The position numbers and the translations under genes were made by a program. Below are positions 17,496 to 24,949 of a stretch of DNA of 64,000 nt, in pieces. This stretch comes from Spirochaeta isovalerica (GTDB lineage Bacteria; Spirochaetota; Spirochaetia; DSM-2461), in contig NZ_JACHGJ010000005.1 in the NCBI RefSeq assembly GCF_014207565.1, forward strand, positions 124,001 to 188,000, read 5' to 3'. The notes below the pieces were generated by a model, which was not told the origin of the DNA, ran no database searches, and saw only the letters and a program-made list of their open reading frames with translations. The first letter of the stretch is position 1. Each line of letters opens with the position of its first letter.

Positions 17496-18182
17496 ATGTC
17501 CCATGTATTCATAATAGACAGCGATGATGAAATACGTGAAACCGTAGCAGGTTACCTGAGACTCTGGGAATTTGAAGTTTCGGAGTTCAAAGACCTGTCG
17601 GGAGTTAAAGACGGTTTGAAATCGAGAAAACCGGATCTGATAATTATTGAAACGACCTTTAATGAAGGCGATGGTTTTACCTTTATAAAAGAGATTCGCC
17701 AGAAGTCGGATATACCTATTATTATAATCTCGAAACGCAATACTGAATCAGACAGAATAACCGGTTTTGAAGTCGGGGCGGATGATTACCTGGTAAAGCC
17801 TTTTTCGACAAAAGAACTGGCTTTGAGAGTTATAGCCATACTACGCAGAATGAACTGCTTCATACAGGCTGTCAAAGAGAAAAAGTGGGTTCTGGGCGAA
17901 AACACTCTGGCCACCGATGAAAATGCTCATAAAGCCCTCCTTAACGGCAAACCCTTACGACTGACAACAGCGGAATGGAAAATCCTTATCTATCTGACGT
18001 CAAACGGAGGAGCAGTCGTTTCGAGAGAACAGATTCTCGACCGTTGTCTCGAATACTCTTTCGAGGGATATGACAGAACAGTTGATACTCATATTAAAAA
18101 CCTCAGATCAAAACTTATTGATCCCCACTGGATAGAAACCGTTCGCGGATACGGCTACAGATTTGCCGGGACGGAAAGATAA
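17496..18182 (+). CDS. OmpR/PhoB-family regulator with Glu at the phospho-acceptor site
   Basis: 228 residues: REC domain (about 1-120) and a C-terminal winged-helix DNA-binding domain (about 130-227, ending WIETVRGYGYRF). The acidic pocket (D10, D11), the conserved Ser in IIIISKRN and the Lys in VKPFS are all present. The position normally holding the phosphorylated Asp is Glu (E52, in DLIIIETTFNEGDGF). In other response regulators an Asp-to-Glu change often mimics phosphorylation, so this protein may be constitutively active or controlled without a kinase. No histidine kinase is adjacent. Downstream lie 11-bp direct repeats of the kind bound by this family, in front of an outer-membrane protein gene. 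Confidence 0.9.
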   Translation: MSHVFIIDSDDEIRETVAGYLRLWEFEVSEFKDLSGVKDGLKSRKPDLIIIETTFNEGDGFTFIKEIRQKSDIPIIIISKRNTESDRITGFEVGADDYLVKPFSTKELALRVIAILRRMNCFIQAVKEKKWVLGENTLATDENAHKALLNGKPLRLTTAEWKILIYLTSNGGAVVSREQILDRCLEYSFEGYDRTVDTHIKNLRSKLIDPHWIETVRGYGYRFAGTER

Positions 18183-18282
18183 AAAAAAGATATTGCTTCA
18201 TCAAAGAAAGGGTAATAGAATATCGAAAGATATGTGTTATAAATAAAGAGCAATTTGGAAGCGCGAGCTAAACAATAGATAA

Positions 18283-18331
18283 GGCACTCAACACTCACAC
18301 AATCTTCACCCAATCTTCACACAATTATAAT
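18283..18331 (+). repeat. Array 1 of 11-bp direct repeats plus TATAAT
   Basis: Consecutive 11-bp units: a degenerate copy at 18283, then CTCACACAATC (18294), TTCACCCAATC (18305) and TTCACACAATT (18316). The last runs directly into TATAAT (18326-18331). The 11-bp period and the position over the -35 region are typical of activation sites for OmpR/PhoB-type dimers. Confidence 0.7.
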
Positions 18332-18500
18332 TTAAAATTACATATTATTTCCCTTTGTCATATTAAAATGACATTAGAATTACAATTTCATATTTTGATC
18401 AGGATAATGAAAGTCTTGCTGAAGCAACTTCTATTTCATCTGATATGGGGACATTGAAAAAGTTTCCCAGGTAACAAAAAAAGTTCACTTTTTTAAACCC

Positions 18501-18533
18501 TTCACACAATCTTCACATTACATTCATAGTTTC
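18501..18533 (+). repeat. Array 2 of 11-bp direct repeats
   Basis: TTCACACAATC (18501), TTCACATTACA (18512) and TTCATAGTTTC (18523) are in register at 11 bp. The first unit and following TTCAC are identical to units of array 1. It lies about 80 bp upstream of the ATG of the barrel gene. No clear TATAAT-like box follows at the same spacing as in array 1. Confidence 0.65.
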
Positions 18534-18612
18534 AACACAAAGTAGCCGTAACATCGATATATCTAAATAAAGTTTACCGACCTCTGTGTCGGGAAAATTA
18601 GGAGAGAAAAAA

Positions 18613-19779
18613 ATGAAAAAAGCTTTTATGCTTGTAGCAGCTATCGCTTTGCTTGCTGCTCCTGTATTCGCTGAAGTAGAAGTTACTATTTCCGGCGAAG
18701 CAACAACATCTTTCGGCTTCAACCTCGACACTTCCGTTTACGGAATGCTGAGCGAAGTTAGCTCTAACGTTGAACTTGTTGTTGGAACTCTTGACGGAGA
18801 GTCTATGGGAGAAGGAAACTGGTACGGAGTTATCACTCTTGAAGGTGCTGGTCTTACTATCGGTAACGATTATGAAGACGGAGATATGGTTATCCCCGTA
18901 TACGAATACGATGATGAAGTAGATCCTGCTACATTCACTCTCGACAGCTACAAGAAATTCGCTGTTGTTATCCCCGATGTTACAGCTAAAATCACTAACG
19001 GAAACGCTTATGTACAGCTCCAGTCTGAAGCTGACTTCGATGCTGACTACGTAGCTGGTGTTGATAACGATCCTATGGAATTCACTGCTGCTGATACAAA
19101 AGGAAGCCTGACAGTTGGTGCGACTTTCGCTCCTGTAACTTTCGCTGCTGAATTCGGAATGGCTGGTAGCTACGAAGATGCTGATCAGGTTGACGGTGTT
19201 GCTTTCGGTTTAAACCTCGGTGTTGACCTGGCTCCCATCACTGTAGACGTTGCTTACGCTGGTGCATACGGATATCTTGCAACTCAGGACACTGGATTTG
19301 CTGTTCAGGTTGTTGCTGACCTCGCTCCCGTTACAGTTACTGCTGCATTCGACGGTATCGTTAACGGTGGATTCTCTTGGGAATCCAGTGTTGGAGTAGC
19401 TCTTGCTCTCGATCCTATCACTGTTGGACTCGACGGATACATCGCTGCTGGCGATATCGACACAAAACTGACTGTTGGTTACGCTGCTGATATGTTCACA
19501 GCTGACGCTTTCTTCGGTCTCTATGACCTGACAGCGACTATCGGTTGGGAAACTGGTATCGACCTGACAGTTACTCCTGTTTCCGGTATTGCATTCGCAG
19601 CTGGATGGGCTTTCGACAGCGCGTCTATCATGTCTGCCTATGCTAACGTTGCATTTACTGAGCTCGTTGACAACGTAACTTTCACACTTGGTTGGGAAAA
19701 TGCTGACGATATGCTCGGAAACTCTGCTGACGATACTGACTTCGGACAGATCTTCGTTTCTGCAGGAATTGCATTCTAA
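18613..19779 (+). CDS. Major outer-membrane beta-barrel (porin-like) protein
   Basis: 388 residues starting with a clear signal peptide (MKKAFMLVAAIALLAAPVFA, cleavage after residue 20). The mature protein is acidic, Gly/Ala/Asp/Thr-rich, and made of alternating beta-strands (for example DLAPVTVTAAFDGIVNG and DPITVGLDGYIAAGD), ending in Phe (FVSAGIAF), a typical last-strand signal for outer-membrane insertion. Codon use is very biased (GCT, GTT, GAC, CTG/CTC), suggesting high expression. SD GGAGAG at 18601-18606 supports this ATG over an upstream GTG in frame. It follows an elaborate regulatory region and is closed by its own terminator. Confidence 0.85.
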   Translation: MKKAFMLVAAIALLAAPVFAEVEVTISGEATTSFGFNLDTSVYGMLSEVSSNVELVVGTLDGESMGEGNWYGVITLEGAGLTIGNDYEDGDMVIPVYEYDDEVDPATFTLDSYKKFAVVIPDVTAKITNGNAYVQLQSEADFDADYVAGVDNDPMEFTAADTKGSLTVGATFAPVTFAAEFGMAGSYEDADQVDGVAFGLNLGVDLAPITVDVAYAGAYGYLATQDTGFAVQVVADLAPVTVTAAFDGIVNGGFSWESSVGVALALDPITVGLDGYIAAGDIDTKLTVGYAADMFTADAFFGLYDLTATIGWETGIDLTVTPVSGIAFAAGWAFDSASIMSAYANVAFTELVDNVTFTLGWENADDMLGNSADDTDFGQIFVSAGIAF

Positions 19780-19809
19780 TTTAAACATAATTAACCATTA
19801 TGTATAAAC

Positions 19810-19841
19810 AAAGGGATCATTCGCAAGATTGATCCCTTTTC
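19810..19841 (+). terminator. Terminator of the barrel-protein gene
   Basis: A 10-bp stem (AAAGGGATCA / TGATCCCTTT) with a 10-nt loop and T-rich tail, 31 nt after the stop. Confidence 0.85.
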
Positions 19842-19863
19842 TTATAAAGAGAGGAGTCTGATA

Positions 19864-20445
19864 ATGAATGACAATCGAAGTAAATTAAAATTGATCTTGG
19901 TTTTTGTTTTATTGCTACCTCTTTTTACTTCCTGCGTCACGACTCCGACACCTATTGAATACTCTATCGAGAATCCCTCTGTTATCGAAACAGAGGACGT
20001 CATCATTCGATTTACATTAATCCCTGAAGAAAAATCTCTGGAACTTTTCGGTGAAAGCGGTAATGTCTTCGGCCCCTACCCCGGCTTATTAATGAAGAAG
20101 CAATCCTACATTATCAAGATGGAAATTGAGGCGAAAAGATCTCCCCTTACCCTGGATCTGAGGAATATTTACCTGAAAGTTGGAGATATTTCCTCTCAAT
20201 CTCGAAACAAAGCCCAACTGCTTAACGATTGGAAGACCTTTTTACGAAATACTAAAGATAGAGAGCATGCTGAATTCCTGACTGACAAGTATATGTTTTC
20301 CAATAAATTCACAGTAACAAAAGATCAACCGGCATCCGGTCTGATCGCATTTCTGAAGAAGTATCCCGAATCAGACGATATTTCAATCACAATCGGAATA
20401 ACACCGGAAGGCATGCCTCTTCAGGAACTATCGATTAATCTGTAA
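19864..20445 (+). CDS. Hypothetical lipoprotein
   Basis: 193 residues with a basic N-terminus, hydrophobic segment and lipobox LFTSC (Cys24). The mature part has predicted beta-sandwich character (VIETEDVIIRFTLIPEEKSL, LDLRNIYLKVGD). I do not recognise a family. SD GAGGAG lies upstream of the ATG, just after the preceding terminator. No promoter is obvious in the short gap, so it may depend on read-through. Confidence 0.72.
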   Translation: MNDNRSKLKLILVFVLLLPLFTSCVTTPTPIEYSIENPSVIETEDVIIRFTLIPEEKSLELFGESGNVFGPYPGLLMKKQSYIIKMEIEAKRSPLTLDLRNIYLKVGDISSQSRNKAQLLNDWKTFLRNTKDREHAEFLTDKYMFSNKFTVTKDQPASGLIAFLKKYPESDDISITIGITPEGMPLQELSINL

Positions 20446-20491
20446 TAGTAATCGTTTCAGACAACAATTCCTTTTAAAAGACTCACCCTGC

Positions 20492-20503
20492 GCAACCCCT
20501 TGC
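20492..20503. promoter_or_regulatory. LacI-type operator (upstream site) at malE
   Basis: GCAACCCCTTGC has the GCAA-N4-TTGC half-sites of the LacI/GalR family. It lies about 107 bp upstream of a second, better site, a spacing that would allow DNA looping. Confidence 0.55.
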
Positions 20504-20550
20504 ACAAATTAACCATTCGCAATCGATCTACGCACAAAATTACGCACAAA
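20502..20550 (+). repeat. Three GCACAAA direct repeats upstream of the malE promoter
   Basis: GCACAAA at 20502, 20532 and 20544. The last two belong to a longer ACGCACAAA unit repeated with a 12-bp period. They end 15 bp before the -35 box, an activator-like location. No regulator can be assigned. Confidence 0.45.
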
Positions 20551-20564
20551 TAGCAAACTTTTTC

Positions 20565-20593
20565 TTGACTTAACCACTGAACAGAGAGATAAT
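20565..20593 (+). promoter_or_regulatory. malE promoter
   Basis: TTGACT (20565-20570), 17-nt spacer, GATAAT (20588-20593). The expected transcript start at about 20600 falls inside the LacI-type operator at 20599-20612. Confidence 0.75.
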
Positions 20594-20598
20594 CACAA

Positions 20599-20612
20599 TG
20601 CAACCGCTTGCA
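20599..20612. promoter_or_regulatory. LacI-type operator at the malE transcription start
   Basis: TGCAACCGCTTGCA: perfect 5-bp TGCAA/TTGCA arms around a central CG, the classic LacI/GalR layout. It overlaps the predicted +1, so binding should repress. A further TTGCA half-site follows at 20620. Confidence 0.75.
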
Positions 20613-20658
20613 CAGTGTGTTGCAAAACAAGGTATTATTAAATAAACAGGAGTTAATG

Positions 20659-21879
20659 ATGAAAAAAGTATTAGTTGCTTTACTTGTACTTGCATCCGTT
20701 GCCGCACCTATTATTGCCGGTGGACAGCAGGGTAGCGAACCTAAAGGACCCGTAACAATCTCTCTCTGGACAAAAGAGGGCGAAGCAGATGGTGCCCTTC
20801 AGTGGGTTGAAGCGCTGGCTGCAGATTTCTCTGCTCAGCACGAAAATATTACAGTAGAAGTTCTTAACAAAGAAGTAGAAGCTCTCAGAGAAGACTTCCA
20901 GACAGCGGCTCTCGCCGGAACAGCTCCCGACCTCCTCTGGTCTGTTTCCGACCATGCCGGTCCTTTCACTACAGCCGGTCTTATTCAGCCTGTAGATGAT
21001 TTTGTAGACACTTCAAAATATGTTGAATCAGTAGTCATGAACGGATCAACCTGGGCTGTTCCCATAGCGTCCGGTAACCACCTTATGCTTATGGCTAACA
21101 AAAAGTATGTGAGCGAGCTTCCCGCGACAACTGATGAGTTTATCGAAGTAGCAAAATCACTCACAAAAGACGATATGTACGGTCTGGCCTACAACCTCGG
21201 TGAAGCTTTCTGGCTCGCACCCTGGCTCGGTGGTTTCGACGGAAGCGTATTCGCTGCAGACGGTGTGACTCCCACTCTCGATACGCCCGCTATGCTCAAC
21301 ACTCTTAAATTCCTCAGATCCCTCAAGTTCGACTATGGTGTAACTCCTACAGAATCTGACTATGCAGTTGCCGATACTCTTTTCAAAGAAGGCAAAGCAG
21401 CTATGATCATCAACGGTGACTGGTCAATCGGCGGATACAAAGAAGCTCTCGGAGATGACCTCCTCATCGGCAGACTTCCCAAAGTTTCCTCTACCGGAAA
21501 ATACCCCGCGCCTTACACTTCAGGAGTTTACTTCTTTGTTCCTGCTGATCTTCCCGCAGAAAAAGAAAGCGCTGTAAAAATGTTCATCGAATATGTTACT
21601 TCAGAAAAAGTTCAGACAGAAATGCTTGAAAAGCTTTCCAGACTTCCCGGTCTCAGATCAGCTCTTTCCAGCCCCGTTATCGAGAACGATCCTCTTATGA
21701 AAGGTTCCGTAGCTCAGATGGAAGTTGGAACGCCTATGCCTACAGTTCTTGAAATGAGAGCCGTTTGGGATGCAATCAACCCCGAACTTTCCGCTGTTAT
21801 GGCTGGATCCGAAACTCCCGAAGAAGCTGTTAAAAAAATGCAGGAAGCTGCTGTTAACGGTATTGCCAACCTGAAATAA
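20659..21879 (+). CDS. Maltose/maltodextrin-type ABC transporter substrate-binding protein
   Basis: Periplasmic sugar-binding protein (family 1, MalE-like). A signal peptide (MKKVLVALLVLASVAAPIIA) precedes a mature domain starting TISLWTKEGEAD. Family landmarks include GTAPDLLWSVSDH, AVPIASGNHLMLMANKKY, LAPWLGGFDGSVF, LFKEGKAAMIINGDWSI, and the C-terminal MPTVLEMRAVWDAIN. SD AGGAG (20648-20652) is 3 nt from ATG 20656 and 6 nt from ATG 20659, so the second is preferred. No lipobox Cys is seen. First gene of a malEFG-like operon controlled by LacI-type operators. Confidence 0.9.
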   Translation: MKKVLVALLVLASVAAPIIAGGQQGSEPKGPVTISLWTKEGEADGALQWVEALAADFSAQHENITVEVLNKEVEALREDFQTAALAGTAPDLLWSVSDHAGPFTTAGLIQPVDDFVDTSKYVESVVMNGSTWAVPIASGNHLMLMANKKYVSELPATTDEFIEVAKSLTKDDMYGLAYNLGEAFWLAPWLGGFDGSVFAADGVTPTLDTPAMLNTLKFLRSLKFDYGVTPTESDYAVADTLFKEGKAAMIINGDWSIGGYKEALGDDLLIGRLPKVSSTGKYPAPYTSGVYFFVPADLPAEKESAVKMFIEYVTSEKVQTEMLEKLSRLPGLRSALSSPVIENDPLMKGSVAQMEVGTPMPTVLEMRAVWDAINPELSAVMAGSETPEEAVKKMQEAAVNGIANLK

Positions 21880-21947
21880 TCAGTTTTTAGCAGTCATTGT
21901 ATCAGACCTGAATCCCGGTTTTACAGCCGGGATCAGTTCTGCAAAGA

Positions 21948-21974
21948 GGAGAGGAGTCGTCCTCTCCTTTTTTT
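21948..21974 (+). terminator. Intra-operon terminator (attenuator) between malE and malF
   Basis: A perfect 8-bp stem (GGAGAGGA / TCCTCTCC) with a GTCG loop and seven T residues, 13 nt before the malF start. A second hairpin (ATCCCGG...CCGGGAT) precedes it. Such an arrangement usually lowers permease expression relative to the binding protein. Confidence 0.8.
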
Positions 21975-21989
21975 CAGATGGAGGAATTA

Positions 21990-23000
21990 ATGAATTCACA
22001 AGTTGTTCTGACCGCTTTGGGACAGGTATCGGGAACAGTTTTCTGGATGCTGGTCGGCTTTCTGCTCATCGAAGTTTCAATCTGGGCAGTGGGAAACAAG
22101 GTCCTTAAGAACAAAAATACGCTAGTCGCCATGCTGGTTACGCCGGCCTTTGTAGGATTGGGACTCTTACTGGTTTTCCCACTTCTTTACGAGGTAGTAT
22201 TGGCATTCAGTAACATGAATCTATACCATTTCAGGAATCCGGAATTCAGCCTCCTGAACGGTTTGGAAAATTTCAAAAGAGTTTTCACTAAACCCGTATT
22301 GCAGACTACGACCTTTTTTCCTGTCCTGCTCAGAACTTTTCTCTGGACATCTCAGGTATTAATCCACGCTTCGGTCGGAATGCTTCTGGCCATGCTTCTC
22401 AACAGACCGAACCTGAAATTCAAAAACATCTACAGAGCCATTCTAATACTCCCCTGGGCTATGCCTCAGGTTATTTCTGCTCTGACATGGAGAAGCGAAT
22501 TTAACTTCGAATACGGTTTCCCCAATATATTGCTCAACAAAATCGGTTTGCCGGGGATACAGTGGAAAGCCGATGCCCTCTGGAACTTCATCGCCATGGT
22601 CCTTACCAATGTGTGGCTCGGGATCCCCTTTATGATGGTTATCTCTCTTGGAGGGCTTCAGAGTATTTCCGACGAATTCTATGAGGCAGCCGATATGGAC
22701 GGCGCTTCGGGGTGGACCAAATTCCAGAAAATAACACTGCCTCTGATGAAACCCGTACTCGCGCCATCGGTAATGCTCGGTATTATCTGGACCTTCAACA
22801 ACTTCAATATCCCCTACTTCATTAATGAAATGAAACTGGAATCTTCTGAAATTCTTGTAACCGCCCTGTTCAGAGCGGCTTTCAATTTCAGTCAATACGG
22901 TTTTTCCGCCGCATTCGCTCTTATCATTTTTGCATTGCTATTCTCTATGACTCTCATATATGTCAAATGGACAGGAGCTCTGAAAGGAGTAACAGATTAA
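21990..23000 (+). CDS. Sugar ABC transporter permease (MalF-like)
   Basis: Inner-membrane permease with about seven helices. An N-terminal hydrophobic extension (about 10-65) precedes the ABC permease core. The EAA loop is EFYEAADMDGASGWTKFQKITLPLMKP split over about residues 222-248, the contact site for the ATPase. SD GGAGG at 21979-21983 points to ATG 21990 rather than the in-frame ATG at 21978. Its stop codon overlaps the start of the next permease (TAATG). Confidence 0.9.
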   Translation: MNSQVVLTALGQVSGTVFWMLVGFLLIEVSIWAVGNKVLKNKNTLVAMLVTPAFVGLGLLLVFPLLYEVVLAFSNMNLYHFRNPEFSLLNGLENFKRVFTKPVLQTTTFFPVLLRTFLWTSQVLIHASVGMLLAMLLNRPNLKFKNIYRAILILPWAMPQVISALTWRSEFNFEYGFPNILLNKIGLPGIQWKADALWNFIAMVLTNVWLGIPFMMVISLGGLQSISDEFYEAADMDGASGWTKFQKITLPLMKPVLAPSVMLGIIWTFNNFNIPYFINEMKLESSEILVTALFRAAFNFSQYGFSAAFALIIFALLFSMTLIYVKWTGALKGVTD

Positions 23001-23845
23001 TGAAAAAACTTGGACACCAGGATCCTTTATGGGTCAAAATCATAATTCACACACTTCTTATCACAGCCTGTCTGGTAACGATTTATCCCATTCTGAGAAT
23101 CATGACCATCTCTCTCAGGCCGGGAGACAGATTGATGTCAACGTCTCTCGCATTGATACCGCCCGACGCGACATTCAGCAATTACACGGCGGCGCTCTTT
23201 GAGAAAGACTTTTTCCTCTGGCTCTGGAACTCGCTTGTCATAACGCTGGCAACGGCTGTCATCGGTCTTACCCTGGCTTCGACATCGGCATATGCCATCT
23301 CCCGATGGAAATTCCCCGGCAGAAATGCCATGCTGATTTTTCTGCTGGGAACGCAGATGATCCCCGCAGCCATGCTGATGGTTCCCTTGTATCTTCTGGC
23401 TGCAAAGTTCGGTTTGATCAATACATACAGGGGTCTGGTCATTGCCTATTCAGTCAGCGCCGTGCCTTTCAGTATATGGATCCTCAAAGGCTATTACGAT
23501 TCCATCCCCACAACACTGGAAGAAGCCGCCATGATCGACGGAGCATCGAGAATGTACACGTTCTGGAGAATCATCCTGCCTCTGACAACTCCGGCTCTGG
23601 CCATCGCCTTTCTTTTTAACTTCATGAACTCATGGAATGAGTTTATGCTTGCGAGGATCATGCTTCCCAAATCGGGAATGTTCACCTGGCCGCTCGGTCT
23701 CCAGTCATTACAGGGACAGTTTACAACTCAATGGGGGGTATACGCCGCATCTTCCATCATGATCAGCATCCCCGTTGTAGCTTTATTCCTCTACTCCTCG
23801 AAATGGCTTGTTAACGGGCTGACAGCGGGCTCGGTAAAAGGTTAG
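23000..23845 (+). CDS. Sugar ABC transporter permease (MalG-like)
   Basis: 281-residue second permease of the transporter, with six predicted helices. The EAA loop is TLEEAAMIDGASRMYTFWRI (about 178-197), followed by the conserved PLTTPALAIAFLFNFMNSWNEF. Its start overlaps the last base of the malF-like stop, so translation is coupled. No ATPase gene follows in this operon; the MsmX/UgpC-type ATPase at 46671 is the likely partner. Confidence 0.92.
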   Translation: MKKLGHQDPLWVKIIIHTLLITACLVTIYPILRIMTISLRPGDRLMSTSLALIPPDATFSNYTAALFEKDFFLWLWNSLVITLATAVIGLTLASTSAYAISRWKFPGRNAMLIFLLGTQMIPAAMLMVPLYLLAAKFGLINTYRGLVIAYSVSAVPFSIWILKGYYDSIPTTLEEAAMIDGASRMYTFWRIILPLTTPALAIAFLFNFMNSWNEFMLARIMLPKSGMFTWPLGLQSLQGQFTTQWGVYAASSIMISIPVVALFLYSSKWLVNGLTAGSVKG

Positions 23846-23853
23846 TATTAAAC

Positions 23854-23880
23854 ATACCCGGGAAATCGGTTTCCGGGTAT
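23854..23880 (+). terminator. Hairpin after malG
   Basis: An 11-bp stem with one bulge (ATACCCGGGAAA / TTTCCGGGTAT) 8 nt after the stop, without a U-tract. It is either a weak terminator or a 3'-end stabiliser; the regulator gene downstream may be read through. Confidence 0.5.
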
Positions 23881-23907
23881 ACAATTCCGATAGATAAAGG
23901 ACTTGCC

Positions 23908-24915
23908 ATGGCTGTTACGATTAAGGATGTAGCTGATCGTGCGGGGGTATCCCCGTCTACGGTATCCAGGGTTATTCACAATAACCCCAAAATTAGCGAA
24001 GAGACAAAACTGATCGTCAATAAAGCCATGGAGGATTTGAAATATCATCCCAATGCCGTTGCCAGGAGCCTGGCCAACAGTTCGACTCAGACAATAGGGC
24101 TTATACTTCCCAACTCATCCGATGACCTTTTTACACGGCCTTTCTTTATCGAGGCGATGCGGGGCATAAGTATTTACGCTCAGAATCAGAATTACAATCT
24201 TATGTACTGTTTCAGTAACAGCGAAGAAGAGGAAGTCGAATTCATACGCAATTATATAAACAGCGGATGGGTAGACGGCATTGTCCTTTTTACAGCCAGA
24301 AAAGACGACAAGTGTATCTCTTATCTCCAGAGACGGGAATTTCCATTCGTCGTTATCGGAGAACCGGAAAACGGCGATGAAATCCTGTGGGTTGATAACG
24401 ACAATGTTCAGTCCATGTACAATGTTACAAGTTACCTGGTGGAAAAGGGATTCCGGCGCATCGGGCTGATAACCGGACCTGACCAGTTCGCCGTAACCCG
24501 GAACAGACGGGAAGGTTACAGGCAGGCTCTGATATCCCGGAAAATTGATATTGTGGAGTCTTTAATCAAAACAGGAGATTCCTTTTCGGAGGAGACCGGA
24601 TACCAGTGCATGAAAGAGCTTCTTTCTTTGAAAAATCCGCCGGAAGCTATAGCTGCTGCTGATGATTACCTCGCCTTCGGTGCCATGAAAGCCATGGATG
24701 AATCGGGAAAACAACTGCCCATCATCGGTTTCAATAACAGCCCCAGGGCGGATTTTCTAACGCCGTCTCTTTCTTCAGTGGATATTAATCCCGTACTGTT
24801 GGGTGAAAATGCCGTACAGCTGCTTATTAAAAGCCTTCAGAACAAAGTTCTGCCTTTTAAAAACGTCATTGTCGGAACCAGGCTAATCGAAAGAGAGTCA
24901 ACTTCCAGCTATTGA
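23908..24915 (+). CDS. LacI-family transcriptional regulator (probable maltodextrin regulon repressor)
   Basis: 335 residues. N-terminal LacI helix-turn-helix and hinge (TIKDVADRAGVSPSTVSRVI, then YHPNAVARSLAN) followed by a periplasmic-binding-protein-like effector domain (IGLILPNSSDD, DGIVLFTA, RRIGLITGP, DYLAFGAMKAMDESG, ADFLTPSLSSVDIN). Adjacent to malEFG on the same strand with a 62-nt gap. The operators it probably recognises (TGCAA-N4-TTGCA) lie at malE and at the glycogen phosphorylase gene. I see no such site in front of its own gene. Confidence 0.92.
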   Translation: MAVTIKDVADRAGVSPSTVSRVIHNNPKISEETKLIVNKAMEDLKYHPNAVARSLANSSTQTIGLILPNSSDDLFTRPFFIEAMRGISIYAQNQNYNLMYCFSNSEEEEVEFIRNYINSGWVDGIVLFTARKDDKCISYLQRREFPFVVIGEPENGDEILWVDNDNVQSMYNVTSYLVEKGFRRIGLITGPDQFAVTRNRREGYRQALISRKIDIVESLIKTGDSFSEETGYQCMKELLSLKNPPEAIAAADDYLAFGAMKAMDESGKQLPIIGFNNSPRADFLTPSLSSVDINPVLLGENAVQLLIKSLQNKVLPFKNVIVGTRLIERESTSSY

Positions 24916-24940
24916 ACCGACAGTTATCTACGGTTATACT
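24912..24940 (+). promoter_or_regulatory. Promoter, leaderless type, for engB
   Basis: TTGAAC (24912-24917), overlapping the stop of the LacI-type gene, 17-nt spacer, TATACT (24935-24940), and 9 nt to the ATG at 24950. No SD. Confidence 0.7.
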
Positions 24941-24949
24941 TGGCGACAA

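Larger units (their letters stand above)
18183..18612 (+). promoter_or_regulatory. 430-bp A+T-rich regulatory region upstream of the outer-membrane protein gene
   Basis: The only gene-free stretch over 300 bases in the window. It contains two arrays of 11-bp direct repeats (18283-18326 and 18501-18533), a TATAAT box at 18326-18331, and several short A/T tracts. I see no convincing ORF, tRNA or stable RNA fold. The region may hold two promoters for the barrel gene, or one promoter plus a non-coding transcript. Confidence 0.6.

Noticed and set aside
18183-18300. tRNA or small stable RNA in the long intergenic region
   Set aside because: No cloverleaf, no T-loop consensus and no GC-rich stem. 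The sequence is A+T-rich with repeats better explained as operators.
18586-18612. Upstream GTG start for the barrel protein
   Set aside because: It would put nine residues before the signal peptide and overlap the SD; the ATG at 18613 has GGAGAG at the right distance.
19210-19788. 192-codon serine/asparagine-rich frame opposite the barrel protein
   Set aside because: Created by the strong codon bias of the barrel gene; no SD, and simple repetitive composition.
20530-20550. CRISPR-like repeats
   Set aside because: Repeat units are only 7-9 bp with 3-bp spacing and no array structure; more likely a regulatory site.
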